A stretch of DNA of 64,000 bases from Nocardioides marmoribigeumensis (GTDB lineage: Bacteria > Actinomycetota > Actinomycetes > Propionibacteriales > Nocardioidaceae): positions 620,001 through 684,000 of the forward strand of contig NZ_JAVDYG010000001.1 in NCBI RefSeq assembly GCF_031458325.1, given 5' to 3'. Position 1 is the stretch's first letter; the number at the start of each line of letters is the position of its first letter. The notes under the pieces were generated by a model that was given only the letters and a program-made list of their open reading frames with translations, did not search any database and was not told the DNA's origin. Positions 1 to 10,710 of the stretch are shown here, piece after piece. The translations under genes and the position numbers were made by a program.

Positions 1-94
1 GTACGACGGGACGGGGCGGTCGCGCGCACCTGACGGTCACACTCGTGGCTCCCCGCTCGTCGGGAGGTCAGGAACCGATCGAGAGGACGACCCC

Positions 95-331
95 ATGAAG
101 ACGATGACCTGCCGCGAGCTCGGCGGACCCTGCGACCTCGAGCACCGCGGCGAGACCGCCGACGAGGTGATCAAGGCCCAGGACGCGCACCTCAAGGAGG
201 CGGAGAAGGCCGGCGACACCGCGCACCAGCCGGCCCGCGACGAGATGAAGGGCCGGTGGCGGCACCCGAAGCGGTCGATGGGCTGGTACACCCAGGTCAA
301 GCGGGACTTCGCCGGCCTCCCGGAGGCGTGA
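95..331 (+). CDS. DUF1059 family small protein
   Basis: Encodes 78 residues starting MKTMTCRELGGPCD and ending in an Arg/Lys-rich tail. The N-terminal pattern of two cysteines (CRELGGPC) followed by an acidic, helical middle (TADEVIKAQDAHLKEAEK) is typical of the DUF1059 family, small cytoplasmic proteins of unknown function. The C-terminal part (residues about 50-78, basic, GRWRHPKRSMGWYTQV) is longer than the minimal domain. A GAGAGGA ribosome binding site lies about 8 bases before the ATG. It stands alone, convergent with the methyltransferase gene that ends 4 bases downstream. The function is not known; the family assignment is from memory of the motif. Confidence 0.75.
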   Translation: MKTMTCRELGGPCDLEHRGETADEVIKAQDAHLKEAEKAGDTAHQPARDEMKGRWRHPKRSMGWYTQVKRDFAGLPEA

Positions 332-334
332 GGC

Positions 335-1456
335 TCAGCGCCGCAGCACGTAGCACCGCAGCAGGTCGTGGCCGAGGTCGACGACCTGCACGTCGGGCAG
401 GCCGGCCTCGGTGGCGTAGGCGCGCAGCGTCGAGGGCCGCATGACCGCGCCGGTCCCGGCCGACCCGTCCTCGCTGAGGCCGACGGGCAGGCAGTGCAGC
501 ACCGACGAGGCGTAGAACAGCCGCTCGGGCAGCGGCCCCTCCTGCCCCGGCCCCGGCGGGGCGAACTCGTCGGCGACCGCCTCGTCGAGGACGACCACGC
601 AGCCGTCCTCGGCCAGGGAGGACCGGGCCGCGGCGAGCGCGGCGACCGGGTGCGCCATGTCGTGCAGCGCCTCCAGCACGAGCACCGCGTCGCAGGTGCC
701 CGCCACCGCTCCCAGGTCGGCGTCGGCGTGCAGCGTCTCGAAGCGCACCCGGTCGCCGACCCCCGCGGCGGCAGCGTGCTCCCTCGCGTCGGTCACCGAC
801 GCCTCGTCGCTGTCGACGCCCACGACCGTCAGGCCGGGGAACCCCTGGGCGAGCGCGACCGCGGCGTAGCCGACCCCACAGCCCAGCTCCAGGACCCGCG
901 CCCCCGGCCGCGAGAGCCGCTCGTCGAGCCCGAGCAGCGGCACCCACTCCGGCACGAGCCGCTGCTGCCAGTCACCGCGGTTGAAGGCGCCCTGCGCCTC
1001 GCGCAGGCCGTCGCCGTACTCCCCGAACGACAGGCCCCGGCCCTCGCGCCAGGCGCGCGTGACGGCCGGCATCGAGAGCCCGGCGGCGCCCAGGAGCCGC
1101 ACCAGGGGCGTGAGGTCGAACGGGCTGCCCTCCGCCGCGAGGACGAGGGCCGTGCTCGCGGGCAGGGAGTAGGAGCGGGCGTCCGGGTCGGCGGCCGGGT
1201 CGTCCACCCCGACCAGCCCGGCCATGGCCTGCTGCTCCAGCCACTCGCGGCAGTAGCGGGCGGCGATGCCCGTCGCCTCCGCCAGCGCCGGCGCCGTGCG
1301 CGGGGACGCGGCCAGGGCGGCGTACAGCCCGGTCTCGAGCCCGAGCTGGATCGTCATCAGCTCCAGGGACCCGAGGGCCGTCGCGACCAGGCGTCCGGCG
1401 AGGGCTCCGGCCGCCTCCACCGTCACCGGGGACGGCTGGTCCAAGGTGGCGGTCAT
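335..1456 (-). CDS. SAM-dependent class I methyltransferase with N-terminal winged helix
   Basis: 373 residues. The N-terminal 100 residues form a winged-helix-like region (LYAALAASPRTAPALAEATG) as in O-methyltransferase-type proteins. The SAM-binding motif I, LELGCGVGY, is at about residues 189-197, followed by VVGVDSDEASV (motif II acidic residue) and a motif IV region CDAVLVLEALHDM. This layout resembles rv2258c-like actinobacterial methyltransferases, whose substrates are mostly unknown small molecules. The ATG overlaps the stop of the upstream ABM/NTF2-like gene by 4 bases (ATGA), so the two are translationally coupled and probably act in one pathway. The methyl acceptor cannot be told from sequence. 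Confidence 0.85.
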   Translation of the reverse strand: MTATLDQPSPVTVEAAGALAGRLVATALGSLELMTIQLGLETGLYAALAASPRTAPALAEATGIAARYCREWLEQQAMAGLVGVDDPAADPDARSYSLPASTALVLAAEGSPFDLTPLVRLLGAAGLSMPAVTRAWREGRGLSFGEYGDGLREAQGAFNRGDWQQRLVPEWVPLLGLDERLSRPGARVLELGCGVGYAAVALAQGFPGLTVVGVDSDEASVTDAREHAAAAGVGDRVRFETLHADADLGAVAGTCDAVLVLEALHDMAHPVAALAAARSSLAEDGCVVVLDEAVADEFAPPGPGQEGPLPERLFYASSVLHCLPVGLSEDGSAGTGAVMRPSTLRAYATEAGLPDVQVVDLGHDLLRCYVLRR

Positions 1457-2151
1457 GCCGGCACCCCGGCCGTCGACCCGGCGTTGGCCTCGGCGATCTG
1501 CTGCTCGAGCTCGACGCTCCAGCTGCCCGCGCAGTGCACGCGCAGCGACGCGACCCGGCCGCCGCGCAGGCGGGCGACGAGGGTGCCGACCGAGAGCGTG
1601 GAGGGCTGCTCGGCCGTGGGGTGGGTGCGGTAGGCGTACTCGACGAGGACGCCGTCCGCGATCGGGTGGGCCTCCCACTGCTCGAAGGTCCGGCCCGGGG
1701 CCTCCTCGCGCAGGCCCGTCACCATCTGGTCGACGCCGCGGGTGACGACCTGCCAGTGCGGCACGAACATGTCGACGGTGACGTCGTCGGCGACCAGGCC
1801 GTCGAGCACCTCGTTGGTCTCGAGCGTGTGGCGCAACCCGTGGGCGACGCCCTGACGGAGGTCGGCCGAGGTGACGAGGTCGAGGTCGGTGAACTCCGCG
1901 GGACCGTCGGTGAGCGCCATCGCCTGCGCGGCCATCGCGTCGGTCTCGGGAAGCGCGGAGTTGACCCTCGCGTCCTCCCAGGAGGCGAAGTGGTTGACCG
2001 AGACGTAGTGCGTCGGGTCGTGGCGGTCGCGGTAGAGCGCGCCGTCGACCAGCGTGCGGCGACCCTCGGTCTCCTCGGTCCACCGCCGCTCGAGCTCCTC
2101 GAGGGCCTCGATGCGGTCGGTGCGGAAGCTGATGATCTGGACGAAGGACAT
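1453..2151 (-). CDS. ABM-like / NTF2-like fusion protein
   Basis: 232 residues with two apparent halves. Residues 1-100 (MSFVQIISFRTDRIEALEEL, then YRDRHDPTHYVSVNHFASWEDA) resemble a dimeric alpha/beta-barrel (ABM-type) fold, a family that includes small monooxygenases and many proteins of unknown role. Residues about 105-225 (VTVDMFVPHWQVVTRGVDQM, HPIADGVLVEYAYRTHP) look like a SnoaL/NTF2-like cone. Such stand-alone folds are common beside methyltransferases in aromatic or polyketide tailoring pathways, but no substrate is visible. It is the first gene of a two-gene minus-strand unit with the methyltransferase. Start ATG at 2151 is preceded by GAGGAGGGG. Confidence 0.6.
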   Translation of the reverse strand: MSFVQIISFRTDRIEALEELERRWTEETEGRRTLVDGALYRDRHDPTHYVSVNHFASWEDARVNSALPETDAMAAQAMALTDGPAEFTDLDLVTSADLRQGVAHGLRHTLETNEVLDGLVADDVTVDMFVPHWQVVTRGVDQMVTGLREEAPGRTFEQWEAHPIADGVLVEYAYRTHPTAEQPSTLSVGTLVARLRGGRVASLRVHCAGSWSVELEQQIAEANAGSTAGVPA

Positions 2152-2203
2152 GGACCCCTCCTCGGCTGGGCCGCGGCCGGTGCCGCGGGCTCTGACCTGC
2201 AGG

Positions 2204-2217
2204 CGTGAGGTCGGGCC

Positions 2218-2222
<5 letters not shown>
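2204..2222. terminator. Hairpin at the end of the large ATPase gene
   Basis: CGTGAGG-TCGGG-CCTCACG is a perfect 7-bp inverted repeat with a 5-base loop. It straddles the TGA (2218-2220) of the minus-strand ATPase gene. There is no U-run, so it may be a Rho-independent-like pause, an RNA-stability hairpin or chance. Confidence 0.35.
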
Positions 2223-5463
<3,241 letters not shown>

Positions 5464-5531
5464 CGGCCCTCCTGAGCGGCTCGACGCACTGCCCGGGGAC
5501 ACTCTGCTCCTGCCGGGGTCACCCTGGAAGG

Positions 5532-5663
5532 GTGATCTCCCACGACGTCGCCGTCCGCCTGTCCGCGGCGGGCCTGGCCTGGACGCCGGCGAACGCCGAC
5601 CGGTTGTGGCTGGGGGCGGCCGACGCGGCGGCCCGGGCACTGCTCGCCGTCCTGGCCGGGTGA
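5532..5663 (+). pseudogene. Short ORF, probable remnant of a longer conserved protein
   Basis: A GTG-initiated 43-codon frame, VISHDVAVRLSAAGLAWTP followed by NADRLWL, then an Ala-rich tail to a TGA. The first about 27 residues resemble the N-terminus of a family of 130-150-residue proteins common in Nocardioidaceae (beginning ISxxVAxRLRDAGLxWxPAxGDRF, from memory). The rest of that family is absent here, so this looks like a decayed 5' fragment wedged between two minus-strand genes. It could also be a chance frame; the resemblance is the only support. Confidence 0.35.
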
Positions 5664-5667
5664 CCCC

Positions 5668-6795
5668 TCAGCGGACGTCGAAGAAGTCCTCGAAGCCGCT
5701 CGGGTCGTGGCGGCCGATCACGAAGTGCTCGAAGAGGCCCCACCCCTCGTAGGACCTTCCCCGGTCGGTGAGGACCGCCCGTCCCACGTGGTCGACGCAG
5801 CCGAACATGACGCGGCCCTTCACCTGCTCGTCGGCGAGGTCGTAGGTCACGCGCTCGGTGAACCCCTCGCCCTTCCAGGTGCCGTGGGTCCAGTCGGGGT
5901 CGCCGCCGTAGCCCCCGCCGACGTGCAGCGGGGTGGCGAGCAGCGAGGTGACGTCGAGGTGCATCGGCTCGCCGGACGGGGTCGCCAGGCGGAGGCGCGC
6001 CCCGGTCGGGGTGCGGGTGCCGGGGGCGTAGTCGACCGCCACGACCGGCCACCCGAGCTGCTCGACCCGGCCGTCGGCCCACACCCGGTGGACGTCGTTG
6101 AGCGTGCGGTGGCCGCTCGGCTCCTCCTGGAGGATCACCACGACCGCGAAGTCGTCGAACCGCATCGGGACGTAGAGCCACCACATGCCCTCGAAGGGCG
6201 GGTCGCTCGGAGCGCCGGGCGGCTCCGCCGCACCGACCGGACGGATGCCCCACGAGCGGTCGCGCGTGCCGACCCAGCGGTCGGGCGTGACCTCGAGACG
6301 CTCGCCGTCCACGACGAGGTGCCCCGACCACGTGCCGACCTGGGCGAAGCGCTGCGCGTCGAGCGTGACCCGGGCCCCCGACCGCAGCACGTGCGGCTGC
6401 TCGCGCAGCACCGGGAACGAGCCCTCCCAGTTGAGGTCGGCGGAGATGCCCTCGGTCTCGTCGAGGGTGACCCGCAGGCGCTGGAGCGGCTGCTCGACGT
6501 CGATGCGGAACCCGCCGACGCGCTGGTCGAGCCGGTCGTCGTCGCAACGGTCGGACAGGTGGACGGCGGTCTGCCGGCCGTCGCGGGCCACGAGCAGGAA
6601 CGCGTCCTTGGTGCCCAGGTTGGGGTAGTAGCCCAGACCGCCGACCACGAAGACCTCGCCGGTGCGGTCGTGGGCGTTGAAGTAGCAGCGGTCGTAGAAG
6701 TTGCGGTCCGAGCTCGCGGGCCACGCGACCGGCAGCGGCGCCTGGTGGATCGGGAATTCGTCGAGCGGGCTGATGCCGCCGCTGCCGGTGCTCAC
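5668..6795 (-). CDS. CrtC/AttH-like (DUF7064-type) protein
   Basis: 375 residues from a GTG that overlaps the stop of the phosphotransferase-like gene (GTGA). It is rich in predicted beta strands with Trp and Gly, e.g. YYPNLGTKDAFLLVARDG, VGTRDRSWGIRP, GMWWLYVPMRFDDFAVVVI and GYGGDPDWTHGTWKGEGF. The motif DRSWGIR in the middle is typical of the CrtC/AttH-like double-lipocalin proteins that in actinobacteria are usually annotated DUF7064/DUF7065. Members are often paired with an APH-like kinase, as here. No enzymatic residues can be assigned. Its promoter carries a KstR-type box (7952-7965), which hints at a role in sterol or lipid metabolism (inference). Confidence 0.65.
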   Translation of the reverse strand: MSTGSGGISPLDEFPIHQAPLPVAWPASSDRNFYDRCYFNAHDRTGEVFVVGGLGYYPNLGTKDAFLLVARDGRQTAVHLSDRCDDDRLDQRVGGFRIDVEQPLQRLRVTLDETEGISADLNWEGSFPVLREQPHVLRSGARVTLDAQRFAQVGTWSGHLVVDGERLEVTPDRWVGTRDRSWGIRPVGAAEPPGAPSDPPFEGMWWLYVPMRFDDFAVVVILQEEPSGHRTLNDVHRVWADGRVEQLGWPVVAVDYAPGTRTPTGARLRLATPSGEPMHLDVTSLLATPLHVGGGYGGDPDWTHGTWKGEGFTERVTYDLADEQVKGRVMFGCVDHVGRAVLTDRGRSYEGWGLFEHFVIGRHDPSGFEDFFDVR

Positions 6796-7937
6796 GCGCC
6801 GACCTCGTCGAGGATCTGGGCCATCAGCGGCCCGCAGTGCATGAGGGAGTCGACCTCGTCGGGTCGTTCGATCTCGCCGAAGTGGATCTGCCGCGCCCCG
6901 GTGCGCATGAAGACGATGCACCACTGCAGACCGTTGTAGACGTGGTACCAGGTGAGGTCGCACAGGCGGGCGCCGCTGAGCTCCTCGTAGGTCGCGACGA
7001 CGTCCTCCTCGCGCAGGAAGTCCGGCATGCCGGGCAGCTCGAGGGCGGCGGCGATCGACTCGAAGACGCGGTGGGCGAAGACCATCCACGACACGTCGAG
7101 CTCGCGCGGCCCGAGGCAGGCCATCTCCCAGTCGAGGACGGCGACCGGCTCGAAGTCGCGGTAGATCATGTTGCCGATGCGCGCGTCGCCCCAGCAGAGC
7201 ACGTCGTCGATCGGGTCGGTCTCCGGGACGTTGGCCTCCAGCCACGCCAGCGCACGCTCCGCGAGCGGCGACCGGCCGATGTCCGCGGCGGCGTAGCCGT
7301 ACCACGCCTTCGTCCGCGCGAGGTCCCGCTGGAGCAGGGTCTCCCCGTCGTGGCCGTGCCGGGCCGGGTCGAGGAACTCGAAGGTCGTGGTCGCGTCGCG
7401 GATCGCGTGCAGCCCGGCCAGCACGGCCACCGAGGAGTCCCGCAGCCTGGCCTGCTGCTCGGGGGTCGCGTCGTGCACCCAGCTGTCGCCGAAGTTGTAG
7501 GGCAGGACGTCGGGAGGTATGACGCCCTCCACCCGGTCCATCAGGAAGAACGGCGTCCCGAGCACCGTGCCGGTCGGCTCGATGAGCCCGACCTGTGGGA
7601 CCGGCACGTCGGTGACCTCCCCGACCAGGCGCATCACGTCGTACTGCTCGCGCAGCTCGTAGCGGGGGAACACCGGGAAGTCCTCGGCCGCCGGGGCGAC
7701 CCTGGCGACGTACCGACCCACCCTCTGCTCGCCTCCCTCGCGCCAGGTGGCGTCGAGGACCAGGGTCTCGCTGCTCATGCCGTTGGCGTCGACGCCGGAG
7801 AGCAGCGAGAGGGTGGGCCGGCTGCCCGGCGGCAGGGCGCCGGACAGCCAGTCCTGAAGCAGTCGCTCCGTGCCCGCCGCGTCTCGGCTCGACCGCTGCA
7901 GGCGGAGGTCGGCGGGGGGTCCGGAGGTGCTGGTCAT
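6792..7937 (-). CDS. APH-family phosphotransferase (aminoglycoside/choline-kinase-like)
   Basis: 381 residues. The kinase-like catalytic loop reads CWGDARIGNM (about 248-257), with Trp replacing the usual His of H-G-D-x(4)-N. The metal-binding segment VLDWEMACLGP follows (269-271 DWE). The N-lobe has SSETLVLDATW and the hinge PFFLMDRVEGVIPPD. Members of this actinobacterial subfamily (ACAD10-like) occur in lipid, CoA-ester and steroid catabolic loci rather than as antibiotic-resistance enzymes; a hydroxy-acyl-CoA kinase role is possible but unproven. The ATG at 7937 is supported by the promoter layout, which leaves only about 6 bases of leader. It is the first gene of a two-gene operon. Confidence 0.8.
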   Translation of the reverse strand: MTSTSGPPADLRLQRSSRDAAGTERLLQDWLSGALPPGSRPTLSLLSGVDANGMSSETLVLDATWREGGEQRVGRYVARVAPAAEDFPVFPRYELREQYDVMRLVGEVTDVPVPQVGLIEPTGTVLGTPFFLMDRVEGVIPPDVLPYNFGDSWVHDATPEQQARLRDSSVAVLAGLHAIRDATTTFEFLDPARHGHDGETLLQRDLARTKAWYGYAAADIGRSPLAERALAWLEANVPETDPIDDVLCWGDARIGNMIYRDFEPVAVLDWEMACLGPRELDVSWMVFAHRVFESIAAALELPGMPDFLREEDVVATYEELSGARLCDLTWYHVYNGLQWCIVFMRTGARQIHFGEIERPDEVDSLMHCGPLMAQILDEVGA

Positions 7938-7943
7938 CCGGGG

Positions 7944-7972
7944 ATGATGGCTAGAACAGGTTCTCGAGTCAA
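7944..7972 (-). promoter_or_regulatory. Promoter of the APH-like operon with a KstR-type operator in the spacer
   Basis: Reading the minus strand, TTGACT (7967-7972) and CATCAT (7944-7949) are separated by exactly 17 bases. The palindrome TAGAACAGGTTCTC (7952-7965) fills that spacer. AAC-nn-GTT with flanking TAG/CTA is the known core of KstR operators in mycobacteria and rhodococci. A repressor bound there would block the promoter. The -10 is about 6 bases from the ATG, so the mRNA may be leaderless. Confidence 0.6.
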
Positions 7973-7980
7973 CGGTCCAG

Positions 7981-8012
7981 ACATTCACGTCAATGGGCAT
8001 TGACACGAATGT
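7981..8012 (+). promoter_or_regulatory. 15-bp inverted repeat, probable TetR autoregulatory operator
   Basis: ACATTCACGTCAATG, two bases, then CATTGACACGAATGT form an inverted repeat with 13 of 15 paired positions. A consensus -35 TTGACA (8000-8005) lies inside the right arm, with a possible -10 TCAACT (8024-8029) 18 bases on, about 9 bases before the TetR ATG. Size and symmetry fit a TetR-dimer site that would repress its own gene and possibly the divergent APH operon. Confidence 0.6.
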
Positions 8013-8038
8013 GGGATTCGGCGTCAACTACCACTGAC

Positions 8039-8614
8039 ATGAAAACAACCCGCACGTACACGATGGGCGCCCGCGCCGAGGCGGTCGAGCGCACGCGGCG
8101 AGGGATCATCGACGCGGTGGTCCGGCTGGCCCAGCAGCGCCCGTTCACCGAGATCTCGCTGGACGCCGTCGCGAGCGACGCAGGTGTGAGCGTCCAGACC
8201 GTGCTGCGACAGTTCGGCTCGCGCGACGAGCTCCTCGAGACCGCGCTGGAGGTCGCCAGGCGCGAGGTCGTCGAGAGCCGGCGCACGCCCCCGGGCGACG
8301 TCCCCTCGGCCGTCCGCACGATCGTGTCGCACTACGAGGAGCACGGCCGCGCCGCCCTCCTCATGCTCGGCCAGGAGAGCCACGACCTGTTCGCCCGGCA
8401 CGTCACCGACCGGGGCCGGAAGATGCACCGCGACTGGGTGCGCGAGGCGTTCGCGCCGGCCACCGACGACGTCCTCACCCTCGACCTCCTGGTCGTCGCG
8501 ACCGACGTCTACACCTGGAAGCTGCTGCGACTGGACCGCGGGCTGTCCCGTGCGACGACGCAACGGCGGATGCTGCACCTCGTCAACGCCGTCCTCGCGG
8601 CCGACACCCCCTGA
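8039..8614 (+). CDS. TetR-family transcriptional regulator
   Basis: 191 residues. The N-terminal helix-turn-helix is ISLDAVASDAGVSVQTVLRQFGSRDELL, split here as ISLDAVASDAGVSVQTVL and RQFGSRDELL, at about residues 38-67. The C-terminal ligand-binding region is short and helical. I chose the ATG at 8039 and not the upstream ATG at 8000 because the latter lies inside the palindromic operator and the -35 box. It heads a same-strand run with the glycosyltransferase 11 bases downstream. The HTH and length do not look like KstR itself. The ligand is unknown; self-regulation is inferred from the operator. Confidence 0.85.
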   Translation: MKTTRTYTMGARAEAVERTRRGIIDAVVRLAQQRPFTEISLDAVASDAGVSVQTVLRQFGSRDELLETALEVARREVVESRRTPPGDVPSAVRTIVSHYEEHGRAALLMLGQESHDLFARHVTDRGRKMHRDWVREAFAPATDDVLTLDLLVVATDVYTWKLLRLDRGLSRATTQRRMLHLVNAVLAADTP

Positions 8615-8625
8615 AGGAGACCCCC

Positions 8626-9726
8626 ATGGCCGAGATCCTCGTCGTCACCTGGGACGGGGGCGGCAACGTGCCGCCTGCCACCGGCATCGCCCGCGAGCTG
8701 CTCTCACGGGGTCACCGGGTCCGCTTCGTCGGGCACCGGGCACAGCACCGGAGCCTCGTCGACGCGGGCTTCGAGGTCGCGCCCTCGCCGCGGTCACGCG
8801 ACTTCAGCGGCGTCCAGGAGAGCTCGCCGGTGACGATGGCGCGCACCTTCTCCGACCGCGGCCTCGCCCGCGACGTGATCGCCGCCCTCGACGCACGCCC
8901 GGCCGACCTCGTGGTCGTCGACTGCCTGCTGATGGGCGTGCTCGAGGCCGTGCGCGCGCACGGGACGCCGTACGTCGTCCTCGAGCACCTGTACGACGCC
9001 TCCTACCGCTCGCTGCTGCGGGGGCCGATCGGCCTCGGGATGCGCCTGCACGGGCTGCGACCGGGCCGTGCGCTGGCCGGGGCCGCCGCACGGCTGGTCG
9101 CCTCGGTCCCGGAGCTCGACCCCTCGGGCGAGCGGGCCGGCATCGAGCACGTGGGGCCGGTCGTCGAGTGGAGCCCTCGGGTCCCGGGCGACCCGGCCGT
9201 GCTGGTCAGCCTCAGCACCTTCGCCTACCCCGGCATGGCCGACTGCCTGCAGCGACTGCTGGACGCGACCGCCGGGCTGGAGGCCCGGGTGGTGGTGACC
9301 ACCGGCCCGGTGGTCGACCCCGCCTCGCTGCGCACGGCCGCCAACCACGAGGTGCACCGCTTCGTCCCGCACGCCGAGCTGATGCCGCACATGTCGCTGG
9401 TCGTCGGCCACGGCGGTCACTCGACGACCATGCGGGCGCTGGCCCACGACCTGCCCCTGGTGGTCATGCCGATGCACCCGATGGTCGACCAGCCCGTGGT
9501 CGGCAGGTCGGTCGCCCGGGCCGGCGCCGGCCGCGTCGTGCCCAAGGCGGCACCGGCCAAGCGGGTGCGGCCGGTCATCGAGGATCTGCTGGCCGACGGT
9601 CCCCACCGGGCGGCCGCCGCCCGGCTCGGCGAGGCCGTCCGCGCGCGTCCCGGTGCGCGGCGGGCCGCGGACCGGGTCGAGGACCTGGTCAGCCACCGGC
9701 GGCCGGGTGTACCGTTTGGTACATGA
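8626..9726 (+). CDS. GT1/MGT-type glycosyltransferase
   Basis: 366 residues, GT-B fold of the UGT/macrolide-glycosyltransferase type. The N-domain begins MAEILVVTWDGGGNVPPATG with the RGHRVRFVGH strand. The C-domain holds VLVSLSTFAYPG and the sugar-nucleotide-binding segment FVPHAELMPHMSLVVGHGGH, including the HGG motif, then PLVVMPMHPMVDQPVVGRSV. The usual N-terminal catalytic His position is occupied by GGGNVPP, so the general base is unclear. Preceded by AAGGAGA. It lies between a TetR gene and an SRPBCC gene that it overlaps by 4 bases, suggesting glycosylation of a small lipophilic molecule (inference). Confidence 0.8.
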   Translation: MAEILVVTWDGGGNVPPATGIARELLSRGHRVRFVGHRAQHRSLVDAGFEVAPSPRSRDFSGVQESSPVTMARTFSDRGLARDVIAALDARPADLVVVDCLLMGVLEAVRAHGTPYVVLEHLYDASYRSLLRGPIGLGMRLHGLRPGRALAGAAARLVASVPELDPSGERAGIEHVGPVVEWSPRVPGDPAVLVSLSTFAYPGMADCLQRLLDATAGLEARVVVTTGPVVDPASLRTAANHEVHRFVPHAELMPHMSLVVGHGGHSTTMRALAHDLPLVVMPMHPMVDQPVVGRSVARAGAGRVVPKAAPAKRVRPVIEDLLADGPHRAAAARLGEAVRARPGARRAADRVEDLVSHRRPGVPFGT

Positions 9727-10148
9727 TCTCCTCGACCCGCACGATCCCCGCTCCCCCGGCGCAGGTGTACGCCGCCCTGGCCGACGTCGCGCACTGGCCC
9801 GACTGGCTCGACACCGTCGACTCCCTCGAGCTGCTCGACGGCGCCGCGAGCCCGCCCGCCGTGGGCGACCGCGCGACCATCCGGCAGCCCAGGCTCCCGG
9901 CTGCCACCTGGACGGTCACCGAGGTCGAGCCGGGTCATCACTTCACCTGGGAGTCGACCGCGCCCGGCCTGCGGTTCGTCGGCCGTCACGTCGTCGAGCC
10001 GTCCGGCGACGGCGGCTCGGTGGTCACGCTCGGGATCGACCAGCAGGGACCCCTGCGCGGCTTGGCCCGGCTGCTGTGGGGCCGGCTCACCCAGGAGTAC
10101 GTCGACCGCGAGGGCGTGTGCCTCGAGAACCGCGTGCTGGGTGGCTGA
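9723..10148 (+). CDS. SRPBCC (START-like) small-molecule-binding protein
   Basis: 141 residues with the classical polyketide-cyclase/SRPBCC pattern: SSTRTIPAPPAQVYAALADV, AHWPDWLDTVDSLELLDG, TWTVTEVEPGHHFTWES and HVVEPSGDGGSVVTLGI. The fold has a deep hydrophobic pocket; members bind or process lipids, polyketides and hormones. ATGA overlap with the glycosyltransferase stop implies translational coupling. An 8-base overlap with the next TetR gene continues the operon. No catalytic residue is evident. Confidence 0.8.
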   Translation: MISSTRTIPAPPAQVYAALADVAHWPDWLDTVDSLELLDGAASPPAVGDRATIRQPRLPAATWTVTEVEPGHHFTWESTAPGLRFVGRHVVEPSGDGGSVVTLGIDQQGPLRGLARLLWGRLTQEYVDREGVCLENRVLGG

Positions 10149-10710
10149 GGCATCGGCCGAGGGCCCGCGCGAGCGCCTGCTCGCACGTGCGGTCGAGCAC
10201 TTCGGCCGCACCGGGCTCGGGGACCGGAGCCTCCGCGGGATCGCCGAGGACCTCGGCACCAGCCACCGGATGCTGATCTACCACTTCGGGTCCCGAGAGG
10301 GCCTCGTCGCGGCGGTCTCCCTCGCCGTCGAGGCGCGCCAGCGCGAGGTGATGGCGCAGGCCTACGCCGATCCCGACGCCGACCCGCTGACGGCCGCGGC
10401 GGCGTACTGGGCCGACACGGTGGCGGCGACGCGTCGCTACGGGCCGCTGTTCTTCGAGGCCGCCGCGCACGCGGCGCAGGGCCGCCCGCACGCCGACGAC
10501 TTCGCCCGCGGCATGGTCGCCGACTGGCTGCCCGCGGTCACCGAGCAGTGCCGGCGCGCCGGGATCCCCGACGACGGGGCCGAGGACCACGCCCGCCTCG
10601 CGCTCGCCGCCACCCGCGGGCTCCTGCTGGACCTGCTGGTGACCGGCGAGGACGACGCGGTGGCCCGCGCCTCCGCAGTGCTGCACCGCTTCCTGCTGCG
10701 GCCCGCCTAG
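10141..10710 (+). CDS. TetR-family transcriptional regulator
   Basis: 189 residues from GTG. The HTH is RSLRGIAEDLGTSHRMLIYH followed by FGSREGLVAAV (residues about 28-58). The rest is helical, with YFxx-type ligand-domain segments PLFFEAAAHAAQGRPHADDF. It is the last gene of the TetR-glycosyltransferase-SRPBCC-TetR run, so the same unit carries two different TetR proteins. It is convergent with the GNAT gene, and the two stop codons share the palindrome CTAG at 10707-10710. Confidence 0.85.
   Translation: MAEASAEGPRERLLARAVEHFGRTGLGDRSLRGIAEDLGTSHRMLIYHFGSREGLVAAVSLAVEARQREVMAQAYADPDADPLTAAAAYWADTVAATRRYGPLFFEAAAHAAQGRPHADDFARGMVADWLPAVTEQCRRAGIPDDGAEDHARLALAATRGLLLDLLVTGEDDAVARASAVLHRFLLRPA

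Noticed and set aside
8000-8038. Upstream ATG at 8000 as the TetR start
   Set aside because: It lies inside a 15-bp inverted repeat and a consensus -35; the ATG at 8039 fits the promoter.
8039-8614. TetR gene as KstR itself
   Set aside because: Length 191 and HTH sequence do not match KstR, and its probable own operator (7981-8012) is different from the AAC-nn-GTT box.
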